From JAFEDN01 sp963795715 (GTDB taxonomy: Bacteria; Pseudomonadota; Gammaproteobacteria; Coxiellales; Coxiellaceae), in contig CAWCIY010000003.1 of the NCBI GenBank assembly GCA_963795715.1, forward strand, positions 868,001 to 932,000: a stretch of 64,000 nucleotides of DNA. Reading direction: 5' to 3'. The notes beneath the pieces are model-generated. The model made no database searches. It had not been told where the DNA came from and was given only the letters and a program-made list of their open reading frames with translations. The position numbers were made by a program, and so were the translations under genes. Below, piece after piece: positions 7,622 to 20,867 of this stretch; the first letter of the stretch is position 1; the number at the start of each line of letters is the position of its first letter.

Positions 7622-8836
7622 GTGAGTAAAATGTCACCAGAAAAACAGTTAGATGAATTAAAGCGTGGCGCTGTTGATATATTATTACCGGAAGAATTAC
7701 TGGAGCGCTTGCGTGAAGGTAAACCGTTACGGATTAAATTAGGTTTTGATCCTACTGCACCAGATATTCATCTGGGTCATACTGTTTTAATTAATAAATT
7801 ACGTCAATTTCAGCAGTTGGGACATCAAGTATTATTTTTGGTCGGTGATTTCACCGCCATGATTGGCGACCCGAGTGGAAAAAACGCCACCCGTCCGCCG
7901 TTAACCCGAGAGCAAGTGCTGGAAAATGCTAAAACCTACCAAGATCAAATTTTCAAAATACTGGATAAAGAAAAAACTATTGTGATGTTTAATTCAGAGT
8001 GGTCTCAGAAATTGGGCGCCGAAGGTATATTGCGTCTGGCCGCTACGCACACGGTCGCGCGAATGCTTGAGCGAGATGATTTTAATAAACGTTACCACAG
8101 CAACACGCCTATTGCGATTCATGAATTTTTATATCCGCTGATGCAGGGTTATGATTCTGTAGCCATGCAAGCAGATGTTGAATTGGGCGGCACCGATCAA
8201 CGTTTTAATTTACTCATGGGTCGTGAATTGCAAAAACATTTTGGCCAAAGGCCGCAAATTGTTATGACTATGCCGTTGCTGGAAGGTTTAGATGGTGTGA
8301 ACAAAATGTCTAAATCGTTAGGTAACTATATAGGCATCACTGAACCTGCGCATGAAATGCTCCGTAAAATTATGTCTATCAGTGATCCTTTGATGTGGCG
8401 TTATTATGAATTACTCAGTTTGCGCTCAGGGGAGGAAATTGCCACCCTACATGAAGAAGTAAAAGCGGGTGCATCAAACCCGCAAGTTGCCAAAGCTAAA
8501 TTAGCTATGGAAATTGTTGAACGTTTTTACGATGCGCCGACAGCCGAATTAGCATTTCAAGATTATTCAAATGTGAGTGAGGGAGGATTGCCTGAACATT
8601 TAGAAACTTTGAAATTAGAGATTGGTGCAGATACTCCAACGATAGCTATTGCCAATGTATTGAAAATAGCTGACTTAGTTAAAAGCACGTCCGAAGCTTT
8701 ACGGAAAATCGAAGAAGGCGCCGTTCGTATTGATGGGGAAAAAGTCAGTGATAAGAAATTGCAAATTCATCCGGGTAAGACACACATTTTACAGGTAGGT
8801 AAACGTTTTAAAAAAGCAGAGGTTGTGAAGAAATAG
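7622..8836 (+). CDS. tyrS: Tyrosine--tRNA ligase
   Basis: Charges tRNA-Tyr with tyrosine. The 404 residues fit the TyrS-2 (TyrZ-like) length class. The class I signatures are present: PDIHLGHT near residue 50 (HIGH motif) and KMSKSLGN near 229. A C-terminal S4 RNA-binding domain covers about residues 335-400 (IRIDGEKVSDKKLQ). The start is ambiguous: GTG 7622 has GGA four bases upstream, and ATG 7631 has GTGAG just before it; the protein differs by three residues. A palindrome follows at 8870. Confidence 0.95.
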   Translation: MSKMSPEKQLDELKRGAVDILLPEELLERLREGKPLRIKLGFDPTAPDIHLGHTVLINKLRQFQQLGHQVLFLVGDFTAMIGDPSGKNATRPPLTREQVLENAKTYQDQIFKILDKEKTIVMFNSEWSQKLGAEGILRLAATHTVARMLERDDFNKRYHSNTPIAIHEFLYPLMQGYDSVAMQADVELGGTDQRFNLLMGRELQKHFGQRPQIVMTMPLLEGLDGVNKMSKSLGNYIGITEPAHEMLRKIMSISDPLMWRYYELLSLRSGEEIATLHEEVKAGASNPQVAKAKLAMEIVERFYDAPTAELAFQDYSNVSEGGLPEHLETLKLEIGADTPTIAIANVLKIADLVKSTSEALRKIEEGAVRIDGEKVSDKKLQIHPGKTHILQVGKRFKKAEVVKK

Positions 8837-8869
8837 TAAAAGCCCGCATTATTCAATTTTACACTACCT

Positions 8870-8891
8870 GCCCAGCCATCCATGGCTGGGC
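8870..8891 (+). terminator. Hairpin after tyrS
   Basis: GCCCAGCCATC and its complement GATGGCTGGGC form a perfect 22-bp palindrome 33 bp after the tyrS stop. There is no T run, so intrinsic termination is uncertain. Confidence 0.4.
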
Positions 8892-9027
8892 GCTCGTCAC
8901 ATGCGACTCGCCCCCTTTGCTAGCGCCTTGGCGTAAGCGGGAAATATTCTCTCGCAAATGCGTTTCAATTCGAAAGTAAGGCCAAAATTTTTGTACCCCA
9001 CAGAGAAACTCAAACAAAGATGATTAT

Positions 9028-9153
9028 CCTAAATTAATCAGTTGCCACCTACTGCGAAGACCTGGTGCGTTAGCCGTGCTCCCCGTCCGGTAAAGGAAAA
9101 AATTCACAAAAAAGCCTCAAGATTCAGTGCAGTAGGTCTTCGCAGTAGGTGGC
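9028..9153. repeat. MITE-1, internally deleted and right-truncated copy
   Basis: Starts with the same 22-bp end as the complete copies at 33371 and 57301 (CCTAAATTAATCAGTTGCCACC). It lacks part of the left arm and centre, keeps the right arm (AAAGCCTCAAGATTCAGTGC...GGTCTTCGCAGTAGGTGGC) and stops before the right terminal 16 bp. It sits about 170 bp upstream of the rRNA promoter. Confidence 0.85.
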
Positions 9154-9324
9154 TGTATACCGAAATTTGGCTAGAGTGGAAAAACTCTAAAGTATATTCT
9201 ATACTTATATAGAAGGCCAAAAACCTAAAGGATGTTGTTTTCGCTCATTATTTTACTAAGTATTTGAAAATTCGTTTTTTTCTTCTTAAGTAAAAAAAAG
9301 TTTTAAAAAAATTGCAAATTAGTG

Positions 9325-9352
9325 TTGACAAGCCTAAATAAATCCGTAGAAT
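9325..9352 (+). promoter_or_regulatory. rRNA operon promoter
   Basis: TTGACA at 9325-9330 and TAGAAT at 9347-9352 with a 16-bp spacer, preceded by a long A/T tract (9290-9315) that could serve as an UP element. The start is expected near 9359, about 180 bp before the 16S gene. Confidence 0.8.
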
Positions 9353-9376
9353 GGGCACTCTTCCCTGACGGGAAAC

Positions 9377-9388
9377 GTTCTTTAAAAA
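9377..9388 (+). promoter_or_regulatory. boxA antitermination site in the rrn leader
   Basis: GTTCTTTAAAAA resembles the boxA consensus TGCTCTTTAACA used by the Nus antitermination complex, and is correctly placed between promoter and 16S. Confidence 0.6.
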
Positions 9389-9406
9389 TTTAGCAGTACA
9401 TATTAT

Positions 9407-9427
9407 GAAAGCAGTTTAAGTGAGTGC
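9407..9427 (+). other. 16S processing stem, 5' arm (3' arm 11098-11118)
   Basis: GAAAGCAGTTTAAGTGAGTGC pairs nearly perfectly with the segment at 11098-11118 just after 16S, forming the long stem normally cut by RNase III when pre-16S is released. About 20 pairs with one or two G-U or mismatched positions. Confidence 0.75.
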
Positions 9428-9536
9428 TTTGGGTAGATAATTAAATCTTATATAAAATTATCGACACCAAACACCAGCTTAACACTGGCGTTTGTGCGTC
9501 GAGTCCGATCAATACAGCGAAAGCTGTGAACACTTT

Positions 9537-11073
<1,537 letters not shown>

Positions 11074-11148
11074 TACGATGATTTAATTCTACCTAAGGCG
11101 CTCACTTTAACTGCTTTCTTTATTTTGACGTACTCCGTCCGACGGAAT

Positions 11149-11225
<77 letters not shown>

Positions 11226-11262
11226 AATTAAGGGGTGATGGCCCGCTTCTTACTGATAGTTG

Positions 11263-11335
11263 GGGGCCATAGCTCAGCTGGGAGAGCATCTGCTTTGCAA
11301 GCAGAGGGTCGTCGGTTCGATCCCGACTGGCTCCA
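11263..11335 (+). tRNA. tRNA-Ala (TGC)
   Basis: A 73-nt cloverleaf with acceptor GGGGCCA pairing with TGGCTCC and discriminator A at 11335. The anticodon is TGC in CTTTGCAAG, with T-loop GTTCGATCC. Unlike the neighbouring tRNA-Ile, CCA is not encoded (the next bases are TTA), so it must be added by the CCA-adding enzyme. Confidence 0.97.
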
Positions 11336-11416
11336 TTAAAATATTAAAACTACGGTATTTACAGATGATATCTTATTATATAGGATGTCATCTCTAGATA
11401 CTGAAACATCTAGTAC

Positions 11417-11428
11417 TGCTCTTTAACA
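11417..11428 (+). promoter_or_regulatory. boxA before 23S
   Basis: TGCTCTTTAACA is an exact match to the E. coli boxA consensus and lies between tRNA-Ala and 23S, where a second Nus-loading site is normally found. Confidence 0.85.
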
Positions 11429-11455
11429 ATTTGATAAAAGTAAGGCGCGAAGGTA
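11424..11455 (+). other. 23S processing stem, 5' arm (3' arm 14483-14520)
   Basis: TAACAATTTGATA and GCGAAGGTA on the left pair with TACCTTCGC and TATCAAATTGTTA on the right of 23S, with a short internal loop. This is the long double-stranded stem from which RNase III releases pre-23S. Confidence 0.75.
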
Positions 11456-11518
11456 ATTATCTACTTAAATTTTAGTTAGCGTTCTTTATTATAACCTTGA
11501 GAATCATTCAAGGTTACA

Positions 11519-14436
<2,918 letters not shown>

Positions 14437-14563
14437 ACAACCTTAAATGGTTTTCATGAACGCGAATTTAAGCGATAAGCGATACCTTCGCTTCAAAACC
14501 TTACTTATATCAAATTGTTACGATTTCGGTTACTTAAGTATTAGCATTGAGGTAACTAACCGT

Positions 14564-14681
14564 TTCCTGGCGGCCATAGCGAGTGGGTCCCACCTGAATC
14601 CATTCCGAACTCAGTAGTGAAAACGCTCAGCGCCGATGATAGTATGATCTTTTTCATGCGAAAGTAGGACACTGCCAGGCT
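14564..14681 (+). rRNA. rrf: 5S ribosomal RNA
   Basis: 118 nt. CCTGGCGGCCATAGCG opens it and the closing CTGCCAGG pairs with the start. The inner CATTCCGAACTCAG is conserved. It is followed directly by the operon terminator. Confidence 0.93.
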
Positions 14682-14690
14682 TTTTTTCCA

Positions 14691-14726
14691 AAACCCGTAG
14701 GTACTGTGTACTTACGGGTTTTTTTT
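14691..14726 (+). terminator. rRNA operon terminator
   Basis: AAACCCGTA pairs with TACGGGTTT around a GTAC-rich loop and is followed by eight T residues, 10 bp after 5S. Confidence 0.9.
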
Positions 14727-14759
14727 CACAAGTTCACAAATATCCTGGCGAATATTCGA

Positions 14760-16031
14760 ATGAAGTTTAATTCGGTGGTGAGTAAACCTGTTTGTGGTTT
14801 GGATTTTGGCACCAGCAATTCAACGATAGGTTTTATAGTTGATGGCAAAGTTCAATTGACACCTTTTGAATCGGGTGAGCCACGATTGCGCTCCGCTATT
14901 TTTTACAATACCGAAACACAACAACTTATTTTCGGTGATCATGGGGTTCAGCAATATTTGCTGGGTGAGCCCGGCAGATTAATGATGTCTTTGAAATCCT
15001 TACTGGGTTCTTCATTATTAAACGAACAAACTGCGATTGGTCAACGATTAGTACCCTATACAGAAATTATCGGCGCGTTTATTGGCTATTTAAAAAAACA
15101 GGCCGAAAAGCGTTTACACCAAAATATAACGGGTGTTGTTTTAGGTAGGCCCGTAGTATTTCATCCTGATCCAGAAAAAGATCAACTAGCGCAAGATACT
15201 TTAGAAGCCATTGCTAAATCTCAAGGATTTACTGATATTTTTTTTCAGTACGAACCCTTGGCCGCTGGTTTTGCTTATGAAGCGACCCTTCATAAAGAGG
15301 AACTGGTACTGGTGATAGATATGGGTGGTGGTACTTCTGATTTTTCAATCATAAAGTTAGGGGGAGGCCGTCGTTCACCGGATCGCAACTCTGACATTCT
15401 TGCCAATCACGGCATTCGAATTGCCGGTACAGACTTCGACCGAAAGCTCAGTTTGGCGACTGTCATGCCCTTATTGGGAATGCATTCTTCAATGCGTGGC
15501 TCCAGTGGCGACATCGAAGTACCGGATACGGTATATCATGAACTGACTTCCTGGCATTTATTACGCAAACTCTATAGCCGGCAAGTGATCGGTGATGTGA
15601 AAAGAATATTTCAGGTGGCCCATCAAAAATATTTAATACAAAGATTATTGAATGTCTTGATCAGGCAGGAAGGACATCGAATTTTGCACATCATTGAAAC
15701 GGCCAAAAAATCATTAAGCGAATTGAATTGCACCCCCATTGATCTAAATTTTATTGAAGAAGATTTAGTATTGGAGGCCACCCGTCAACAATTCAACCAA
15801 TCTATTGCTGAGTATCGACAGCAATTATTAGATTCAATTTTGGAAACGGTGAGACAAGCAGCCATTGTGCCGAATGAAATCGAAGCAATTTTTTATACCG
15901 GTGGAACTACTTTGGTTCCTGTGATTAGAGAAGAAATTAAAGCTTTATTCCCCCAAGCCAAAATCGTTCAAGGCGACATTTTCGGAAGTGTGGGGGTAGG
16001 ACTCACTTTGGATGCGATGAGGAGATTTTAA
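14760..16031 (+). CDS. yegD: Hsp70-family protein, YegD-like
   Basis: 423 aa, an actin/Hsp70-fold ATPase without the DnaK substrate domain. Phosphate loops are visible: GLDFGTSNST (residues 13-22) and VIDMGGGTSDFS (about 187-198), with the adenosine-loop-like FYTGGTTLVPV near the end. The length and N-terminal CGLDFGTSNSTIGFI fit YegD, a poorly understood atypical chaperone homologue in gammaproteobacteria. ATG 14760 is chosen because a longer version starting at GTG 14706 would begin inside the rRNA terminator. The stop overlaps the convergent 16028-16456 gene by 4 bp, at a tandem GAGGAGATTTTAACGG duplication. Confidence 0.85.
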   Translation: MKFNSVVSKPVCGLDFGTSNSTIGFIVDGKVQLTPFESGEPRLRSAIFYNTETQQLIFGDHGVQQYLLGEPGRLMMSLKSLLGSSLLNEQTAIGQRLVPYTEIIGAFIGYLKKQAEKRLHQNITGVVLGRPVVFHPDPEKDQLAQDTLEAIAKSQGFTDIFFQYEPLAAGFAYEATLHKEELVLVIDMGGGTSDFSIIKLGGGRRSPDRNSDILANHGIRIAGTDFDRKLSLATVMPLLGMHSSMRGSSGDIEVPDTVYHELTSWHLLRKLYSRQVIGDVKRIFQVAHQKYLIQRLLNVLIRQEGHRILHIIETAKKSLSELNCTPIDLNFIEEDLVLEATRQQFNQSIAEYRQQLLDSILETVRQAAIVPNEIEAIFYTGGTTLVPVIREEIKALFPQAKIVQGDIFGSVGVGLTLDAMRRF

Positions 16032-16456
16032 CGGGAGGAGATTTTAACGGTTAAGCCGGTGTCAGCCGCTCCACTTGTGGTGCAGATAATTGTTGAAGAA
16101 CTACTGCAATTAATAGCTTTAAAATTGCCTTGAGCGTCAAATGCAATCGTGATATAAAAGTGGCTTGAGGGTATATCATTCCCCATGTAAGCAACAGCAT
16201 TAGAAAAATTTGCGGTTGTTTCGGGACCTGTCAATGATATTGAATAAGAATCTCCTGGTGACAATTTCCGAAGTATAACCGGATTAGGTTTTAATAAAGG
16301 AGAGAAACTTTCTAAACCTTCACCTTCTGTTGGTGTGTATGCAGTAGAGGAGGTTTCATTATATAAAGTAATATTTACCGTTTGTCCTGCAATAGCCATG
16401 TCTAGATTTGAAAAAGATAAAACTGAAAGGAAGAGTAATAATATTTTATTTTTCAT
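16028..16456 (-). CDS. Small secreted protein, 142 aa
   Basis: Unknown function. ATG 16456 is preferred (AAGG about 9 nt upstream); a TTG at 16477 would add seven residues. The N-terminus MKNKILLLFLSVLSFSNLDMAIAG is a Sec signal peptide with probable cleavage near AIAG. The mature part is strand-rich and contains two Cys near the C-terminus (INCSS, IICTT) that could form a disulfide. Its 3' end is convergent with and overlaps yegD by 4 bp. The AT-rich 5' region has no clear promoter. Confidence 0.7.
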   Translation of the reverse strand: MKNKILLLFLSVLSFSNLDMAIAGQTVNITLYNETSSTAYTPTEGEGLESFSPLLKPNPVILRKLSPGDSYSISLTGPETTANFSNAVAYMGNDIPSSHFYITIAFDAQGNFKAINCSSSSTIICTTSGAADTGLTVKISSR

Positions 16457-16603
16457 AAGGTTAGCCTTTTTTACCAATTTATTGACTAATATAATTATAG
16501 TATTTGTATCTGCCCACAGCCAATATTAACCAGATATTTTTCGCCCTCAGCGAGAACTTAACTTTCAGATTACTATTGATGCTATAATTAGATTTTACTT
16601 CTT

Positions 16604-16714
16604 TTAGATAATAGCAACTACCCAACGCAATAACCCGCTAACTAGGCTAAAAATCAGTACACTTATAAAATAAAGCAATACAAACCAGCCGAACTTTTTA
16701 GTACTCGAAGACAT
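16604..16714 (-). CDS. DUF2474-type small bd-oxidase protein, 36 aa
   Basis: A tiny ORF overlapping the 3' end of cydB by 17 bp. It starts MSSSTKKFGWFVLLYF and has a single membrane helix followed by GLLRWV. The pattern of a basic N-terminus, K.GWFVLL.., one helix and LLR near the end matches the DUF2474 family. DUF2474 proteins are roughly 35-45 residues and are encoded after cioAB-type (cyanide-insensitive) bd oxidases, where they probably play a CydX-like role. Its presence suggests the neighbouring oxidase is of the Cio type. The frame is intact although cydA is broken. Weak RBS; translation may be coupled to cydB. Confidence 0.75.
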   Translation of the reverse strand: MSSSTKKFGWFVLLYFISVLIFSLVSGLLRWVVAII

Positions 16715-17672
16715 TTTTTACTTTACCCTTAAAAATATGATAGGAATAACCGGTATAAATCAAAAGAACAGGCAACATAATAATAACTCCCAACAGCATA
16801 AACCGTAACGAGCTATCCGGCGCTGCAGCCTGCCAGACGGTGAGTTGATAAGGAATAACGTAAGGAAAAATACTGACGATAAAACCAATATAAGCGCACA
16901 AGAATAACAGCACAGAAGACCAAAAAGGTAATACATCATCGGCTTTATAGAGTCCCCATAAAAGCGCAATCACAGCAATTGCAGAAATATAAGGCAAAAT
17001 TAATAAATAAATCCATTGGCCGTGCCCAAACCATCTTTGGAAAATTTGCGGATTTAAATAAGGAGTCCAAATACTGGCTACGATCATCCCTAAAACCACG
17101 AAACCAATCGCCCAATATGAAAGCTTGATCATTTTTGCTGATAGCGTTCCAGTCGTTTTTAAAATTAAACGAGTTGAACCCAGTAAACAATAACCGAAAA
17201 CTAATCCTACGGCAGTAAAAATGGTAAACGGGATAAAGATGCTGATTTTAGGATGAATACCACTAATAAAATTGCCCAACACCACACCTTGGATGAGCGT
17301 GACCACAAGCGAAGCAAAAGCAAAAATGCCATCCCACACAGCTCGTCCAGGCGGAGCCGCTTTTAGTCTGAATTCAAAAATCACTCCTCGAAATATAAGT
17401 GCAATCACCATTAAAAAAATAGGTAGATAAAAATGCGGCAGTAAAACACTAAATGCAATTGGAAAAGCACCGTATAAAGAAGCGCCTCCTAACACCAACC
17501 AAGTTTGGTTGCCATCCCAAGTCGGCAAGAGCACGCTCATGGCCATATTTCTTTCTTCAGCATTTAGAAATGGGATCAGCATGCCGGTTCCTAAAGTAAA
17601 TCCATCTAAAATCACATACATCACAATGCAGAATGCGATGACAAAAGCCCAAGCCAATGGTAATAGATCCAT
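16698..17672 (-). CDS. cydB: Cytochrome bd ubiquinol oxidase subunit II
   Basis: 324 aa with about eight to nine membrane helices. The opening DLLPLAWAFVIAFCIVMYVILDGF(T/D)LG and the WDGNQTWLVLGGASLYGAFP segment near residue 52 are diagnostic of CydB/CioB. It forms the bd oxidase with CydA in the inner membrane, reducing oxygen with quinol. The start codon lies 2 bp after the cydA stop. The reading frame is complete, in contrast to cydA. An adjacent DUF2474 gene points to the cyanide-insensitive type. Confidence 0.93.
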   Translation of the reverse strand: MDLLPLAWAFVIAFCIVMYVILDGFTLGTGMLIPFLNAEERNMAMSVLLPTWDGNQTWLVLGGASLYGAFPIAFSVLLPHFYLPIFLMVIALIFRGVIFEFRLKAAPPGRAVWDGIFAFASLVVTLIQGVVLGNFISGIHPKISIFIPFTIFTAVGLVFGYCLLGSTRLILKTTGTLSAKMIKLSYWAIGFVVLGMIVASIWTPYLNPQIFQRWFGHGQWIYLLILPYISAIAVIALLWGLYKADDVLPFWSSVLLFLCAYIGFIVSIFPYVIPYQLTVWQAAAPDSSLRFMLLGVIIMLPVLLIYTGYSYHIFKGKVKNVFEY

Positions 17673-17674
17673 AA

Positions 17675-19035
17675 TTACTCCGTTCCCGCCATGTAGGAAA
17701 AAGGGGCGGTTTCCACATGTAAATCTTCCGGCCCATGTTGAATAATCTTGTTTAAATAGCGAAAGTAAAATATTCCGAAAACAATTCCGTAAACGATAAT
17801 GATCAGCACAAACGAAATAATAATGTTATGTAAGCTAATATCAGATGCGGCTGACAAGGTACGTAATTGATTTTGCACCACCCAGGGCTGACGGCCTAAT
17901 TCTGCCGTAAGCCAACCGGTGATAATGGCGATAAAACCTGCTGGAGAGAAAACAGTACATATTCTTAAAAACCATTTTTGTAGCAACAATTGCTTCCTTA
18001 TTAGTAAAATGACCCCCAGGATGGCCATTAACAACATGAGCATGCCTAGTCCCACCATAATTCTGAAACTATAAAATACCGGAGCGACCCAGGGACGATC
18101 TGCCGGAGGTACACTTTTAAGACCAGGTAATTCGCCATTAAAATGATGTGTGTTAATAAAACTACCCAATTTGGGAATTCCGATTTCATCAGTGTTGCGT
18201 TCTTGGTCTTGCCGAGGAATAGCGAATAATAATAAAGGCGCTCCCTGTTGAGTTTGCCAATTGGCTTCAATTGCGGCGGTTTTGACAGGTTGATAGTGTA
18301 AGATATTTAAACCTACTTTATCTCCCAGAAAAATTTGCACAGGGATTAAAATTAATAAAATGGGAAATATCCAGCGCAAACAAATTTGAGCAAATGAATG
18401 GTTTCTGTTGCGTAATAAATAATAAGAAGAGATTCCTACAATTACCCACCCGGTAGTAATATAGGCCGAAAGCAGCATGTGAAAAAATCTAGGCAGCGCC
18501 AAAGGACTAAAAATGACATTGACCCAATCGGTGACTAGGTACCTTCCTTCAGTGAGCGTAACACCGGCATGGATATTGCATCCAGGAATTAGCGGCTACA
18601 ATCCAAAAAGCAGACGCCGTTACACCAACCACGACCAATAAAGTAGACAAATAATGTAATTTAGGACCGACACGGTCCCAGCCAAAAATCATAACACCCA
18701 AGAAACCGGCTTCAATAAAAAATGCGGTTAAAACTTCGTAAGTAAACAAACCACCGAGCGCCGGCCCAACCTGCCTTGGTATAAACCGACCAATTGGTTC
18801 CCAGTTGGAACTCCATGACAATTCCGGAAACTACACCCATTCCGAATGTGAGGGCAAAAATTTTTATCCAAAACTTACAAATTTGGAAATAGACCGGATT
18901 TTTGGTTTTTAACCAGGCGCCTTCCATAATGGCTAAAAAAGTGGCTAAACCAATACTAAAAGCGGGGAAAAGAATATGGAAAGCAATGGTGAAAGCAAAT
19001 TGTATCCGGGCAAGGGAGACAGTATCTATATGCAT
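17675..19035 (-). pseudogene. cydA: Cytochrome bd ubiquinol oxidase subunit I, two frameshifts
   Basis: CydA/CioA, the haem-bearing quinol-oxidising subunit. From ATG 19035 (GGAGCGA upstream) it reads ARIQFAFTIAFHILFPAFSIG (with the haem-ligand His) to FGMGVVSGIVMEFQLGTNWS. It then changes frame near 18775 into VGPALGGLFTYEVLTAFF and GVMIFGWDRVGP, up to AANSWMQYP. It changes frame again near 18563 into AGVTLTEGRYLVTDWVNVIF, and runs intact to 17675. Each change is explained by one extra base. If real, subunit I is lost while cydB and the DUF2474 gene survive; indel sequencing error is the alternative. Confidence 0.85.
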
Positions 19036-19192
19036 ATTCGCTCCGGGAGAACATTTTTGTGCTTAGAATAGTGAATTCCTAAAGTAATTGCAACACCCGA
19101 TCAGTCATTGTCAGCTCCCGCTGAAGCGTGATCTGCTTCCTGGTTTATATACCGAATTCCAGCAAAGCTGGAACAGTCTTGCGACCGTGTTT

Positions 19193-20764
19193 ATGATATC
19201 ATATGTTGTGAATTCAAAACTAATCATACGTTTGTTGATCGGGATTTTTCAAGGTCTAGCACTCTTTTTAATAAAACTAGCCTGGCTTAATCATTTCTGG
19301 ACTTTTGGCAACCGATCTTTCTCCCTCACATTGGGCTGTTTGCTAGTATTTATCCCACCCATCGTAGTTTTGGGTTGGGAAAATATTCGGGCAAAAACTT
19401 TATTCCTATGGAGTTTGGGAGCGGCAGCTATACTGTCAATTTTTACCGTTTATTGTTTAAAGCAAACTTTTGTTTCTTATGTATTTCTGATTTGTATTTT
19501 CATTTTGCTCTTTATCGCGCATTCTTTAGTAACTGCCGGTGACCAGCAAGGACGAATGCGGGCGAATTATAACGCCTATTTTGATATCTCATGGAAATTA
19601 GCGGTTCAGTTAGTTTTGGCTGGGGTGTTTACCGCTATTTTTTGGGGTCTGTTATTCTTAGGTAGTTATTTGTTTATTTTGCTGGGCTCCTACTCTTTTT
19701 TTCATTTAATTCTTAACTCTTCGTTTGCTTATCCTGCTTCTACTTTGGCGTTCAGCGCTGCATTGCACCTAACAGATGTGCGAGTGAAATGGGTGCGCGG
19801 CATTAGAACAGTAATACTGACATTGTTTTCATGGCTTTTGCCCATGATTACTCTGATATTGATTGGTTTTTTTATTTTTCTAATCAAAACCGGGATCGAA
19901 AGCTTCAGGCAGCAAGATCACAGCTTACTGGCCTTAATGATTTCCATGTCGGTGTTAGTATTGTTGATCAATACGGTTTATCAAGACGGCAGTCCCAAGA
20001 GGCTGGCTCCGCGTTTTTTACAAATCACGCTGCAAATTGCTATTGTTTTGCTGATCCCTTTGGTGGGCTTAGGCACTTTCTTTCTAATCAAGCTAGTAGC
20101 GGTTGAAGGATGGACGGATTACCGCATTCTGACCGTTGCATATTTATTCATTATGGCTGTTTATGCACTGGGTTACCTGTCGGCGCTACTTTTTAACCCC
20201 CGGAGATTAAAGCTACTCGAAAGTGTCAATTTTTATGCTGCTTGGTCAATTTTGTTAGTTATCACAGCCCTGCTAACGCCTATAGCCAATCCACATCATC
20301 TGTTACATGTAAAAAGTGAACTACCCAAACCGGTAGAACCTAAACAATTTAAAACTAAAACCATATCGGTTCATACCGGGGATAAAAAATTACCGGATTC
20401 GTTTATAAATGTAGATTGGTATACTAAAAACCCTGATTCTCCTTGGGAAATCCCCGGTTGTTTAAAAACTGCGGATTTGAGCTGCGATGCTTGGGAAGTC
20501 CAATTTGATCACAGCGGCCGAAAGGGGATTTTGATTTTCGAAAATGACCGATTTTATGGATTTATCGAAGCTTCAGCTAATAATTGGGAAGTGATGGGCA
20601 CTTGGGAATCACTTCCCTTTCAATGCGCTAGCGCAGCTGCTGAAGCCAAAACCGGGAAATTCCAATTCATTCCGCCAGAACCGCAAGTTTTTTCAGATAT
20701 TCAGGTGCAGGGGCAAAGGTTACGGTTTAACCCGCATTATCAGCTGCCCAAGTGTAAAGTTTAG
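19193..20764 (+). CDS. DUF4153-like multi-pass membrane protein
   Basis: About 523 aa with roughly ten hydrophobic helices in the first 370 residues (for example LLIGIFQGLALFLIKLAW and FILLFIAHSLVTAGDQQGR), then a soluble C-terminal domain of about 150 residues with two Cys (PGCLKTADLSCDAW). The helix-rich part, with Q-rich loops and the SPKRLAPRFL segment, resembles DUF4153 proteins, whose function is unknown. ATG 19193 is preferred over a TTG at 19088 because the longer N-terminus is non-hydrophobic and coded by a palindromic patch near 19130-19170. Divergent from cydAB. Confidence 0.65.
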   Translation: MISYVVNSKLIIRLLIGIFQGLALFLIKLAWLNHFWTFGNRSFSLTLGCLLVFIPPIVVLGWENIRAKTLFLWSLGAAAILSIFTVYCLKQTFVSYVFLICIFILLFIAHSLVTAGDQQGRMRANYNAYFDISWKLAVQLVLAGVFTAIFWGLLFLGSYLFILLGSYSFFHLILNSSFAYPASTLAFSAALHLTDVRVKWVRGIRTVILTLFSWLLPMITLILIGFFIFLIKTGIESFRQQDHSLLALMISMSVLVLLINTVYQDGSPKRLAPRFLQITLQIAIVLLIPLVGLGTFFLIKLVAVEGWTDYRILTVAYLFIMAVYALGYLSALLFNPRRLKLLESVNFYAAWSILLVITALLTPIANPHHLLHVKSELPKPVEPKQFKTKTISVHTGDKKLPDSFINVDWYTKNPDSPWEIPGCLKTADLSCDAWEVQFDHSGRKGILIFENDRFYGFIEASANNWEVMGTWESLPFQCASAAAEAKTGKFQFIPPEPQVFSDIQVQGQRLRFNPHYQLPKCKV

Positions 20765-20867
20765 GGCCCCGCCTAACTGTACTTTTCGTATATAAAAAAT
20801 CAATTACTTAATACTTGCTTAATAATTAAGGGTATATCATTGTTGATTAAAAAGTAACGAGAGCACT

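Noticed and set aside
14706..14759. N-terminal extension of the YegD-like protein
   Set aside because: It would start inside the rRNA terminator and adds a stretch with no similarity to the family start.
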